Shown here in pieces: positions 36,866 to 49,200 of a stretch of DNA of 64,000 bases. The stretch is from positions 3,344,001 through 3,408,000 of the forward strand of contig OY718805.1 of the NCBI GenBank assembly GCA_963070105.1, written 5' to 3'. Within the stretch, counting starts at the first letter, position 1; every line of letters begins with the position of its first letter. A program made the position numbers and the translations under genes. The notes under the pieces are model-generated. The model searched no databases and had not been told where the DNA came from. It saw only the letters and a program-made list of their open reading frames with translations. The DNA is from Litomosoides sigmodontis. Lineage: Eukaryota > Nematoda > Chromadorea > Rhabditida > Onchocercidae.

Positions 36866-39008
36866 TCATTGATGAAACCATTTATACGTCTTCGTAACTG
36901 TCGTTATCTTCTCTGTCACGCCAACCTTTTCATTACAATGCATAGCTTGAAGCACTGCCAGAAATTTTGTCCGATAAGCACGACATCGCCAAAACAGTAT
37001 ATAGTAATTGTTGCCATAGTTGAAAAGTAATAGAAAGCATAAAACAGCCGATATATTAGCCTGAACATAGCAAGCACATCATTATTTTTGTGAAAATTTT
37101 GTTAAAAATAAATTCGCTAATTGCTAAATTTATTGGGATTCAGCAAATTTAACTCACAATAGTTTCTGTTGAAACAGGTAGCAAATTGACGATAAATAGA
37201 ACAAATGATGATAGAAGTGATGTCGAACAATCAGCGACCATTGTTATAAGCATCGAATTAGTAAGCTGATTTTGACGACTGTAAGCTGCATCATCACTTT
37301 CATCTGCAATTAATCTTATTTACCAGAATGTCAAATGTTATCAAAGGGAGCTTCACAATGTGTGAGATAATGTAGTGGTGGTTTGTGCAAGGTTACATAT
37401 ATATTAAATCTGATTGTTTGAAGAAATCTTCCAATACGAAAAAATAATTTGAAAAATTATGGCATAACTTCTTGGTTTGCATAAATTTCAGCAAGTAATC
37501 ATCATACTGCTATATGATAAATTAATTCAAGTTTTTGAGTATTACACCGTAGTGGGAAGTTATACGGTATTACACCGTAGCAATGCTGCTCTCTTTCGGT
37601 TAGGAATTGATAGATTAAAGATTTCGCACGTCATAAAAATCCGTGCAAATTGAAGAGATTTTCGAAATCTTCTTCTGATCGATAAGTACTGCATTTACTT
37701 ATATTTCAACAAAAACTTTTGCTGTAATTGTTTTTTTTTTCTTAGCTTTACACCTACTAGTATAAATGCAAAACATACAGAGTTCACGTTGTTTCCCGGC
37801 ATTTCGTAATAAGTAGTAATCAATAACGTTTAATATAAAAACAGCAAAAGCTATGCTTACAGAAGTACAATTCCAGGCTGTCATCAATCTCGGTGAATAG
37901 GCTAATGTTTGCTCGCATGGTTCTATAAGCTGCAAAAAATTAACACTTAATTACATTATTAATTACATTATTAAAAATTAACGCCTAATTACAAGTGAAA
38001 GTACGGCTTGGCTTGAAATTGATCCTTTCTCTATGCTAAACGTACTTGCTCATCAACAACAATGAAGCCAGCAATAACAATCGCAGTTGAGTACAGAAAT
38101 CCGATGCTAACGGCTAGAACAATAAACGGTGTCGTTCGCATCGTTCGGTATCTAAGATAGCATCATATCGTTTTTTCATTCCCTCATTCAGCATCAAATT
38201 TTAACGTTTGAAATTACGGAGGAGCACAGTTGAAAGAGCGATAAATAATTCGTCAATTAATCAAACTTTTAAAAGTGCCATAAATGAAGAGGGATGAGGC
38301 GAGCTTACTTGATTGGTGATCGGATAGCAATGAAACGATCGATTGCAAGAAATAATATTGCAACATTAGCCATATTGAATGAGTAGCAGTAGAGGAAGAT
38401 TGAACGGTAACAGTTTACTCGTTTCATCGCTGCTCGATTCAGAATTATTTCAATTGCTTTCTTCCACTCATGCATTTCGCTCACCTATAATATGTCCATC
38501 AATTATGCAATGAAAAATGAAAACTATTCACTGAGGATAATTTAATTCATACAAATTTATGATTGCATGAGCTATCTGAAATAGATTCAGCTTTTACTAA
38601 ATGCTATCCTTAGAGGATGCAATACAATTCTACAGTAGTGCCACTCTATCGTAGTACAATTCTATGGTAGTGTAATTCTACGGTAGTACAATTCTACAAT
38701 ATTCAACAAAACATGTAAGCATAAAATGTACAGTTTATGCATCGTTATATTTGCAAAGTTTAAATTGAGTGTTATGAAATTTTTCTATTGTATGTACTAT
38801 GGAAATTCATACTTCTTTCATTTTCACAAGTAAAAATGAGGAGGAAAAAAGTTACAAAATCACAAACTGCAATAATTGCAACCAATAAACTATTTCGATT
38901 TTGCAAATCTTTGAATTTCCACGTGGCATAAATTAGGTTCAAATTGCCGAACATGCCTAGAATTAGCAATGGTACCATAAATATTGCCATGAATAACAGA
39001 ATCTTCAT
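36866..39008 (-). CDS. Seven-transmembrane receptor, nematode chemoreceptor-like (srsx-like)
   Basis: A rhodopsin-fold receptor of the kind nematodes use for chemosensation or peptide signalling. Exons on the minus strand: 38856-39008, 38309-38484, 38046-38151, 37779-37929, 37158-37303, 36866-37060; 308 residues, all in frame. Transmembrane 1 runs to GMFGNLNLIYATWKF with the conserved GN. Transmembrane 3 ends in LAIDRFIAIRSP, a DRY-like DRF at 100-102. Cys76 and Cys150 fit the conserved TM3-loop 2 disulfide. Transmembrane 7 has NYGNNYYILFWRCR, an NPxxY-like site, followed by a basic tail. There is almost no extracellular N-terminus if the start at 39008 is right; a likely trans-splice acceptor lies at 39018-39019. 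The srsx label is by resemblance only; ligand and cell type are unknown. Confidence 0.8.
38622..38699. repeat. Degenerate 16-base tandem repeat in receptor intron 1
   Basis: About five copies of a unit near ACAATTCTAYGGTAGT, diverged from each other, within the first intron of the receptor gene. Confidence 0.7.
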
Positions 39009-41936
39009 TTCTCTTTCCTGAAAAATATCATCTCTGAATTGACTTCTTTTTTTTTAGCACCTACTACTACTATACATATCAAACAAATAATCAGGAAAAT
39101 GTTTATCATTTCCAATTCCTCCTTCATCCTAATTCCATCATTCCTTAGTGCTAACACATTTTTTTTATGGGAAAAATTTGCAGGCAATTTGAAAAGATGC
39201 AAATGAACGATGAATGAACTAATTCTGAATATGATATTTAAAAATAAAAAGGAAGAAATAATCGTCTTGTTTTTTATTTTCGTCTTGTTTTTTATTTTTT
39301 TGAAATATCAAAATTAAATTTATTCTGAGTAAAGGGGAAAATTTTTAATCACAAATACAAATTAAAAATTAACACTCAAATTATTCGACAAAATAAGAAG
39401 TGCATATTCAGGGCTATAATTTTTTGTTTTGAAAATGCTAAAAAAAACGAAGAAATTTACTTACTAAAAGCTTTGTTATTTAATTTTTTTTACACTTTAT
39501 GCTAACTTAATTAATTGCAAATTTAATTTCAATTTGCTAAAATACTGATTAGATTAGTATTTGATCGTTTGAGAGGTACATACAATTTGAGTTCCATCTC
39601 AGGGTTCTCTCTAAAACTTAGTTTCTTGAATTTGCTGTGCACGGAGAAATACCTACCTACCAGCAACAAAAATATTGAAAAAAATTGTAAAAAAAAAATT
39701 TGTCATTGGATGATTAATGCGAATGGGTAGACGTGTAATTCGTTTAAAGTAAAACATTATTTTCTTTTTTTTTCATTGCCATTCTTCACTACTATTTCAC
39801 AGAGTGTTTGAAGAATTGTGCAAAAAATGAAAATGATAGGTAGGAGAAAAGTGAGGGATAAAAGACTTTGATGAAAGGCAAGTGAATAAAGAAATCACTA
39901 ATTGAGGAATGCGTAAAAAGCAGAAAATAATATCCAGAAGTTAGTGGGGAAAAGTGCAAGATGATCAATTCAAATGACTACTTCAATACGATGTATTAAT
40001 TAAAGTGATAAATTTGAGATCCGAAGAAAATGTTTAAATTTCAATGGTTAGAGAATTTTTAGGATAGGAATTCAAATAAAATTTCGTATGATTTGTTCAA
40101 AAATCATTTTAATTTCATTCGCTTTTAAGAAAGTGAATGAAATTAATCACTTTCTCTAGTCTATAATTAATTTAATGTTCACTACGATTTTAATAATCTA
40201 TTAAAGTTTCTTACTGGAAAAATCGATAATTTCTTACTAGTAAATAATGAAATCAATAATGTTGCCTTTTTTGGAAAAAAAGATGAAATTTGCCTGAAAT
40301 TTACAATATGCATAGAAATGAGCTAAACATTTATTCGTTTAAAATATAGTTTTTTTGAAATTTAATTAAAATATTCGGTATGCGATGAAAGATGCGATAA
40401 ACATATTTATCTTTCTAGTCGGTTGTTTGCAGTTAGGATAATAATAAGCAGATATTAGTTTAAAAAACTTTAATTTAAAATATGTCATTTTAAATTAAAA
40501 ATATGCCTTGGAAAGACAAGCAAACGAGGAATTGAGAGAATTGTTTGAAAGCGTTTGTTGAAAAAAATATTCCATAATTTCACTAATTCCATGATTAAAT
40601 GGATTATCAATTAGCAAAATTAGTATGTTTACAATTCACTTTGGAAATAAACTGTGTACAACAAGTATATTCAATGCATTTAAGAGTATTTAAAAGTTAA
40701 GGTGAAAATGAGGGATATAAGGACATTGAGGATGCCTTCGTCATTTTCTTTTTTTTTAACAATTTTAAACTCATTTGCTGTTTATATGTCGGCTAAAGAT
40801 TAAGCTGAGCGAGAATTGTCAAAGTCAACAAGGAAACTGATGCTATCAAATCGTGATCGCTGAAGCAAATATTAATAATAATAATATAAACTTGCTTTGG
40901 ACCTAAAACAGAGTAAATATCCGAAGTGAATTTTATCGAGGGACGAAAATCGATCAAATCAAAGAAAATTGGAATTTAAAACTATTCCTGTGAATCCATT
41001 CACCTTATACTCAACCTCAACCAGTCATTTGTTAGTGCGAAATAGTCCACCTGTTTCCATACATTTAAGTATTTGCATAAATTTTTGCTATCTTCTGGAC
41101 AGTTTCAAATTCAAGAATTATCACTGCAACAATTTCTAACTTCCGCTTACGTTTTATCATGTTATCAGTAATGTTTTCATATTATCACTACACTATATTG
41201 CGTAAAAATAGATTGTGCTCATGATAGCACTAAGATTTTTCAAGTGTTATCTTAGAAAAAAACGACGCTAGCAGCACAAACTCATTACTCTGTCCTGATA
41301 ATGCAGAGAAATTTTTCGCTCTTTTTCAAATGACACCTGAAAGATTTGAATTACTCAATAAAACTTGAAATGATAGTTTTAATTTTCCCGTGACGTACTT
41401 ACTTCTCCATTTCCCACTTCTGTCCTCTCATGCTTGCCACGCTGTACCGTCCGCATTTTCCCGTTCAGATGTTTTGGGACGAAAGAAGTTCATAGTGTCT
41501 CGACGTCAAGTACTGAAACCACTACGCTACGAACTTTCTAGTGACAATTGTTGTCCTTCATTGGTTGTCTGGTGTTCTTAGAGTGACCTGGTTTTGTAGT
41601 GACAAGTGAATTGGTTAAATTAAGCATTTTTTTTTGTTTGAAACTCTCGTAATGATGCTACTAAAAAAAAAACTTTTCGGTGATGTGATTTAGGAAGCCT
41701 AATATGTGTAGTCAGTGTAGGAGGAGCTGAGCAGTTTTGTTTCTGCTAAGCAGTTATTTTTTTGCATTTCAAATCACTGGGCTTTGTTATCAATTTGCAT
41801 TGTCAATCAATAGGCTAATAAGATAGGTCTGAAAACAACTGGTATTCATTTTCTTTTAAAAAGTTTTAAAATATGAATATAAGTTTGTTTTCAGGAATTC
41901 TTTTTGTTTCTTCATTGTCAGGAAATACAGTGCAAA
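39009..41936. other. Divergent intergenic region, receptor and cct-3
   Basis: About 2.9 kb holding the promoters of both genes. A short doubled segment (CGTCTTGTTTTTTATTTT twice) lies near 39263-39300. A tRNA A-box-like stretch at 41519-41529 (minus) is discussed in the findings. A minus-strand open frame at 39005-39202 directly upstream of the receptor is hydrophobic, but a better-placed splice acceptor makes it unlikely to be coding. Confidence 0.5.
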
Positions 41937-44900
41937 ATGATGCGCGCGGGTGGTGCTGCACCAATCATTGTACTTAGTCAAAACACGACCAGAGAAACTG
42001 GTCACCAGGTTCAAGCCGGTAATATTGCTGCTGCCAAGGTATTGATTCTTACTATTATTATCTAGCATGGCCATCCAGAGGTGTCATGTGATTATATTAC
42101 TATAATCTCTTTCAATACTCTCTAAAGTCACCTCTTAATGTACCTTTCTGTTCGAGTACCACCGCTTCATCTTCTAGACCATCGTTTGTAAGCAGTAAGA
42201 CGGAAAGCCCATCAAGCTAAAAACCGTCCAGAGAGTAGTTCGTTGTTCTGATTCTTGTATTTCAGACTATAGCTGATGTCATTCGTACAAGTCTGGGCCC
42301 ACGCGCAATGCTAAAAATGCTGATGGATCCAATGGGAGGTATATTTTTTTCTCATTCGAAAGGAAAAGAGCATTTTCTGGGCACTAGTTACGACAGCTTG
42401 CTTACATATAAAAACATTTACAGGTATAGTTATTACTAATGATGGTAATGCAATTTTACGCGAAATTACGGTCAAACATCCAGCAGCAAAATCAATCATC
42501 GAAATAGGTCGTACACAAGATGAAGAGACTGGTGATGGTACTACCTCGGTTATAGTATTAGCTGGCGAAGTGATGTCACAGGCGCAACAGTTTTTAGATC
42601 AGAACATCCACCCGACTGTTATTATTCAAGTGAGCCAAATAAATTTGGAAATGACGGTCGGATTATATAAAAATTTTTGAATCTCGCACTTGCATATAAA
42701 ACGAATTTACATTCAGGCTTATCGAATGGCTTTGGAAGATATGATCGTGCTCGCTGAAGAAAAATTCAGGTTACGTATAAAATGAGAAATTTTAATATAT
42801 GCTTGTATGGATGAATTTAAGGACCAATTGTGAACAGTGTTTCTGTAACGTATGGCGCACGTTGCAATGTTTAAAATTCCTTTTCCTGTTCGTGACAGAC
42901 GGATTTGAATACTACCTAGCTAAAAATAAATCTTCCACAACTGTACAGATTGTTTAGGATTTTAAAATATAGCTCATTTTTACGTTAACTGTTTTTCAGG
43001 TTCAAATATATAAGTTATGTTATTTTGTTAAATTACGATATCTTTTAGCAAGCAGATTGATGTAAACAACGATGAGGAAGTCGCTTCTGTTATTAAATCA
43101 TGTTTGGGCACAAAAATGTTGTCAAAATGGATGGATTTAGCCGTTAAAATGGCCCTAAGTGCTGTTAGAACTGTTAGAATCGTTGATCAGGGCCATCAAG
43201 AAATTGACATCAAGCGTTATTGCCGCATTGAAAAGGTATCGGTATTATTTCCTTGCATCACTCTCAATTTTCCTATCATTTTGAAGTTATGGTCCTAATA
43301 TGATCATATTCATGTTTAATTAACCTGGTATCAGGATTATTATTATGTTCCTTAAAAGAATATCGCTATTTGAATTAAACCAGAAATCAGCAACAATTTT
43401 ACTTTATAGTTACTGCCTGAGCAAACAAAAAAACTTGATTTTAATGTTTCCTACGAATCATGTTTTTATGTGCGGTGCTTGACAACAGGAATAATGATCT
43501 ACTCAAAAACAAATTCTTCAGTGCAAGCTATACTTCTTCAATTCCAGATACCTGGTGGGCGAATTGAAGATTCGCAAGTGATAAAGGGCGTGGTGTTAAA
43601 TAAAGATGTGACGCATGCAAAAATGTTACGTCGGAAAGAAAAACCACGTGTCGTACTTCTTGATTGCAATCTTGAATATAAAAAGGGCGAGAGCCAGATG
43701 TCATTAGAAATCGTAAAAGAAGAAGATTTCAGCAAAGTCCTGGAACAGGTATGTTCACGTTTTATTTGTTTCAGACACTCGAAGAAGTAACACGATTGAA
43801 GCAGCTGATTTCAATTTAAAAAAAAATAGACGAAGATATGTTCGTTTTAATTACAGTTTAAGTTCATAGTGAAAATAAAGGCACTTTTAAGGAAGAAAAT
43901 GCAATCAAGAAAATGTGCGACGAGATAATATCTGTGAAGCCAGATATTGTTTTTACTGAAAAAGGCATTTCTGATTTGGCGCAACATTTCCTTCTAAAAG
44001 CAGGCGTGACAGCAATTAGACGCTTGAAGAAAACCGAAAACAATAGATTGGCTCGGTATCGTATTTCTATAAAGTAAAGGAAGGAATGTTAGGCGAAAGA
44101 CGTCGCCTTAATCACAATTTTTAAAAGAGATCAAGTTTGTGTTTCTGATAACAATTATTTCATTGCAGTGTTACTGGAGCTACGATTGTAAATGATACGC
44201 AAGATCTCCGTGAAGAAGATGTCGGCACAAATGCTGATTTATTTGAAATCAGAAAAATCGGTGATGAGTACTACACCTATGTTACTTCAGAAAAATCCAC
44301 TGCTGTAACCGTTGTTTTGCGGGGTCCAAGCAAGGTAATGTTAAGAGATATATTGATTTGAAGAGGCAGGAGCTCAAACATAAATTCTTTGTTGTTCTAA
44401 GCTTTTTAACTTACGTATTTTCACTTGAACTGCAGAATCTTTTGTTGGAAAGTACGGTTATTTATCTTGTGAGATAAGGTTACTTAGTACTTTAAAGTGC
44501 TCATCTTAGAGAGTTGTGTACCTAACTTCACTATTTGGATATAAGCCAATGATTAATAACTTTCGAATCGCAAACTGTTTTTCTTTTGGCTTATGAAATT
44601 AACAGTGGTGCTCTGTTCTGGTTTACTGACACTTTTAAACTAATTTTCACAAGCCACTTTTTGTTTTTATTTTTTAGGATATCATCAATGAAGTAGAACG
44701 AAATCTGCAAGATGCATTAAACGTTGTACGCAATGTCATGGTGAATCCACGTCTTGTTCCAGGTGGTGGTGCTATAGAGATGGCATTAGCTCAGGTTAGA
44801 TTTCTAATTGCAGTTTATTTGAGTTATTAATTACGGTCGTGGCTACTTTAAAAATGATTGAGTTATATTGCTCAAGGGAAAGAAAACTTTTAGTTATTTG

Positions 44901-45619
44901 GTAAACTGGCTTATTTCTGTTCTATTAGTTGCCATAAATAACTTCAGGGAAGTATTTAACAATACACTGAGAATTTTTATAGGCCTTAAACGAGAAGGGA
45001 AAATCGATTGAGGGTGTGCGCCAGTGGCCATATAAGGCAGCTGCTCATGCTCTTGAAGTTATCCCAAGAACTCTGGTGCAAAATTGTGGTGGTTCGACGA
45101 TTAGACAGTTAACGGCTTTGAGAGCTAAACATGCTCAAGCTACTAACAATTGGACCTGGGGAATTGATGGATGCACTGGCCAATTGGTGTGTATTTCTTG
45201 TAGTGTATTTTAAAACTCTGTAATGTTGGGCTATAAAATACGACATAGAGTTTTAAGTCTCACTGATCGCTACCAAGGCAGTCGAAATCTTTAGAGGGAT
45301 ACATTTTAGGCAGAATTGTGATTTATTCGGATTTCCTTAAAATCCAAAAATTTAAGACTTTGTGGACGAAATAATTTGTTAATCAAATTCCTGCATTTTG
45401 GAACAATTTCGATTTATTAATCACATTCCCCGTAATTGAAACTTTTTGCAGGCTGATATGAATGAATTAAATATTTGGGATCCGTTATCAGTTCGCCTGC
45501 AAGTTTTAAAAACAGCGATTGAGACGGGAGTAATGCTGTTGCGGATCGATGATATCGTTTCAGGAACGAAGAAACGTGATGCTAGTTCAAGTGATGGGAA
45601 TCCTACCGCTGATTCCTGA
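41937..45619 (+). CDS. cct-3: T-complex protein 1 subunit gamma (CCT3)
   Basis: One of eight subunits of the cytosolic CCT/TRiC chaperonin ring that folds actin and tubulin using ATP. Exons: 41937-42038, 42266-42338, 42424-42629, 42717-42769, 43049-43235, 43548-43748, 43892-44055, 44169-44334, 44678-44794, 44983-45186, 45452-45619; 546 residues, matching the family. The start MMRAGGAAPIIVLSQNTTRE is typical of the gamma chain. Equatorial domain ATP motifs are TSLGPRAMLKML, VITNDGNAIL and the catalytic GDGTT at 95-99. The apical domain has KDVTHAKMLRRKEKPRVVLLD, and the second equatorial half has LVPGGGAIEMA and LLRIDDIVSG. Two methionines stand in tandem; a trans-splice acceptor at 41920-41921 leaves a short leader. 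Confidence 0.97.
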
Positions 45620-46284
45620 ATATGTTTCTTTTTCTTATTGGTTTCTCAGAATTCTTATTTTTGTTCCTTTCTGATTACTTCCTCGATATTTCATTATTTT
45701 CTACATCTTGAATTTGTTAAAGTATTTGATTAAAAAAAAACTTATTAAATGATGATATCGTAAAGACCTTTGCTTAAGCATGATAATTTGCTTCTTTACT
45801 GCTACTGAGCAGAAAATCGTTGTTTATTGTAAAGCCACTATGCTTAATTACACTGTTTGTTAGCAAGGAATAATGAAAATTCCAATGTTGAATGATAATA
45901 AAGCTTGGCGTTTACTTCATCGGTAAGACTATGGCTTCTTGTCTGTTTGCTGTCGAAAGATTTTTTTGGAGACCAATTCAGAAGGTGTTTTTCATTGTTG
46001 GATGTTCGAATTTCTTTTCTTTAGACCGTCTCTTAATTGTTATAAAAATTTTGGATAAAATGAAACAGATTAAAAAATTTTATACCGTTTTATAACAATT
46101 GTTATGCAGCAATGAAGTACTGGTAAAGTCGTAAAGCACTTCTGAACATTCAGGTTTTGCTGTGGCCATGCGTTAGTTCTCGTGCCTCCATTAGCCACAG
46201 TTTGTAGCCGGAATCCTCCACCCACTTCAATCAAACTCTGAAGATTCTATTTTGCATTTGTACTTTCAGTTTCTCCCCCTCAAA
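45620..46284. other. Spacer between cct-3 and epg-5
   Basis: 665 bases between two genes on the same strand. A possible poly(A) signal AATAAA is at 45897-45902 and a strong acceptor (TACTTTCAG) is at 46268-46269, 15 bases before the epg-5 start codon. The spacing would suit a trans-spliced operon, see findings. Confidence 0.6.
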
Positions 46285-49200
46285 ATGATGGAGTTAGAGC
46301 GGTCCAAGAGGAAAAAATGTCAAAAATTGCGTGAACTTTCACCGCCACCATCCGCACCTACCCTTGCCGAGTTGGAAGATGCCGATGGACGTAAGCCGTC
46401 AACGTCGGGGATTGGAAAAAGCATTGCAGAAAAGATAGTTAATGCCGATATACCTGCCAATGAGAAAGGTGTTACGAAATTGGAAGAGAAACTTGACAAC
46501 ACTATTTCAGCCCACACATCACCCATTGATTCAAAAGAAATTAATGGAACAGAAAAGTTTGTTTTTCTAAACATATTTGAAAAAATTGGTTTCAACGTTG
46601 GCGTGCGTTGAGATCTTGTTAGCGTATGAGTCAAAAAATTGAATTAAATTCATGAGGAAATACTGTTGTGCTTATTTTGTTTTTTCCAACCATTCCTAGA
46701 AAAGTTTACGCATTTTTCCAAACCTAGCGTAAGGATTTTAATCTGACAATTTTAGTCCTTATGTTAATATTTCAATCCTTTTAGGAGGTTCTTTTTCTTG
46801 TGGAGGTAAGAGGTTACATTACAGCTTGAAGGTACTGTGTTGAAAAATTGAAAATTATGATAATATTGTGCACTTAACATTATCCAATTCAGGACAATGG
46901 AATGTGATTGGGGGAAAGATAAGATTTTATCCGGGACGGAAAAGAAAGAGGATGTTGCGCCCATTCCTATTGTTGTGAATAATGTATATCCGGCTTCAAC
47001 AGTTTTTGCATCCAGTTCACATATAGATAGCAAAGAAGCAATAAAAACAGATGATGCAGTGACTGGCATAGCGTGAGTTTTGTAATAGATCAATAGATTT
47101 ATACTGCGCTTTTTCTTTGTGGATTCCACAAATTCCTTTAATTTTTGCAATTATCATTTATGGTTTAAAAATGAATAAAACTCGTTAATTTTTATTCATT
47201 TAGTATGATATTTCAACGAAATTAGTTGTTACGATTATTGATAAACAAACTATCTATCGAGCAAGATGAAATGCTTCAACCACATTTTTAGCTCATATAT
47301 ATTGGTCAGAAGACATGTTATGTAAATGAGGGGGTGCAACAAAAAAAATTTTTCACTTATTTGAAATAATTATTTGAGCTGGTTGTGTTAATTGCATTTG
47401 GTTATAGATCGAGTATCTATCCAAATAGGCAACTGAATGAAATGAAAACATATTCACAAAATGCCGATGACTTACTGGCATTAACTTTCTCTGGACGAGT
47501 GCAAGATGGTGTAACCACTATACAGCAACCACTGCCTTCGTTGGTGGAAACTCAGTATAAGATTCATTTTATTGCTTTTTTTGTATCGAATGGACGGAAG
47601 AAGCGAGCAGTTTAACTCTGGCGAAATTTAATAAATTCATTTCAAAAATTGGAAAAAAATAGCAGAATTAATGTCACTTAAAGCTTGAGCGATATTTCGA
47701 TTAGTTAATTAGACGGTTCTAATGATGAGTTGAAAAATGATGCTGACATAAATTCGTTAAAACCTGGAAATACAGTGCTGTAAATTATAAAACTTTATCA
47801 ACTATTCGTGTTTAAAGGAATGTGATTATGGGCGAGCGCATAGCCAATGCGCATTCATCCCTTTTCTTGGAATGCAATGAATATGGATTGCTGACGGAAA
47901 ATCAACTATTAACATTTTACCAAAACGAATTACATGAATCAGTGGAAGAGTTTGTGGATGAATTTTTAAAAGTAATTGGAATTTCTATTCCCGCTTCAAA
48001 TATATCTCTGTATATGTTCATTATCTTATTACGTTTTTATATAAGAGCTCTTTTACTAAATTTTGACTACAAAACCAATAACTTCTCCGGTAATTTAATT
48101 GTGCTGAATAAAAATTTTTGCTGTCTGACGAGATTCTTTTTTCTCTAAATCTAAAGTGTATTATTTCTTAGTATTCTTTTTTATAGTACGAAGAATTTCC
48201 ACAGCATAGTTTGCATGAGTATTTGGAAAGATATGAAAAAATATGTGAGCAAATGGATGCTAAAGAAATTGATATTGCGGATTGTGAACAACTAGTGAAA
48301 GAATGCTCCCAAGCATCTTGGACTTCTGAAAGTCGAATTATCAAACAAGAAGTATGAATGGGTTTCAGAAAATGTTATCTCTATTTTTCTATTTCAGTTC
48401 AATGTCTCCGTACAGTTGGATTATATAAGATTTCACTGGAACAATTAAGCTTTTACGGATTCATTGCAGGGACGATGTGGAGAACAGAAATATGCAACGG
48501 GTAGTGCAACTTATTTAGTCGCTACGTTTCATCCCGAAAAAGCTACAGAACTGTCCCGCTTGTTAAAACGTGATGTGTCCTCTCGTCTTGATTCGTCATT
48601 AAGTTTGCAAATTCAGGTATCTATAACAGTATATTGCTGCAATCTTATTGGACTAAAATTTAAATAAATAATTGCAATAAATAACCTGGTAATTATTATG
48701 TCAGTGATCTCGATCTGGAAAAAATTCCAGTGTCTTGGAATTTGTACATGAGCATTTATTGGGGGAAAGATGCTACACTGTCATTTATTGTTTTTTTTTT
48801 AAGGTAATCGATTATACTGAGTATTGTGTGGTTTAGTTTAATATTTATGTTAATTGATGGCTGCTTATCTACATTATGTCAAGATATTTTTCAAGGCACA
48901 TGCCAATCAGCTCTTTGAACAGTTTTTTATTTTTTTAGGTTTAATTAATCATGAAAAAGGCATGTGTGATTTTTTCACCTAATTGCAGATGCGTTCCCTT
49001 GCATTACAAATTCATTGGCGTATTGTTGAGTACAGGAATGCCTTTATGATGGAGCATCGTTGCAACGCAGATAGTCCACCGTGTTGTTAGTGTACAAATC
49101 AGTTGCATTATAGCGAAAATTGACATATAATGCTTATCCTCAAAATAAATCCTGAAATTTTATTAGATGTTTTTTATCTGCAAAATACAATGCCGTATGT

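Noticed and set aside
39005..39202. Minus-strand hydrophobic frame directly before the receptor
   Set aside because: It is in a different frame from the receptor start and is separated by a strong acceptor at 39018-39019; no signal-peptide or receptor features.
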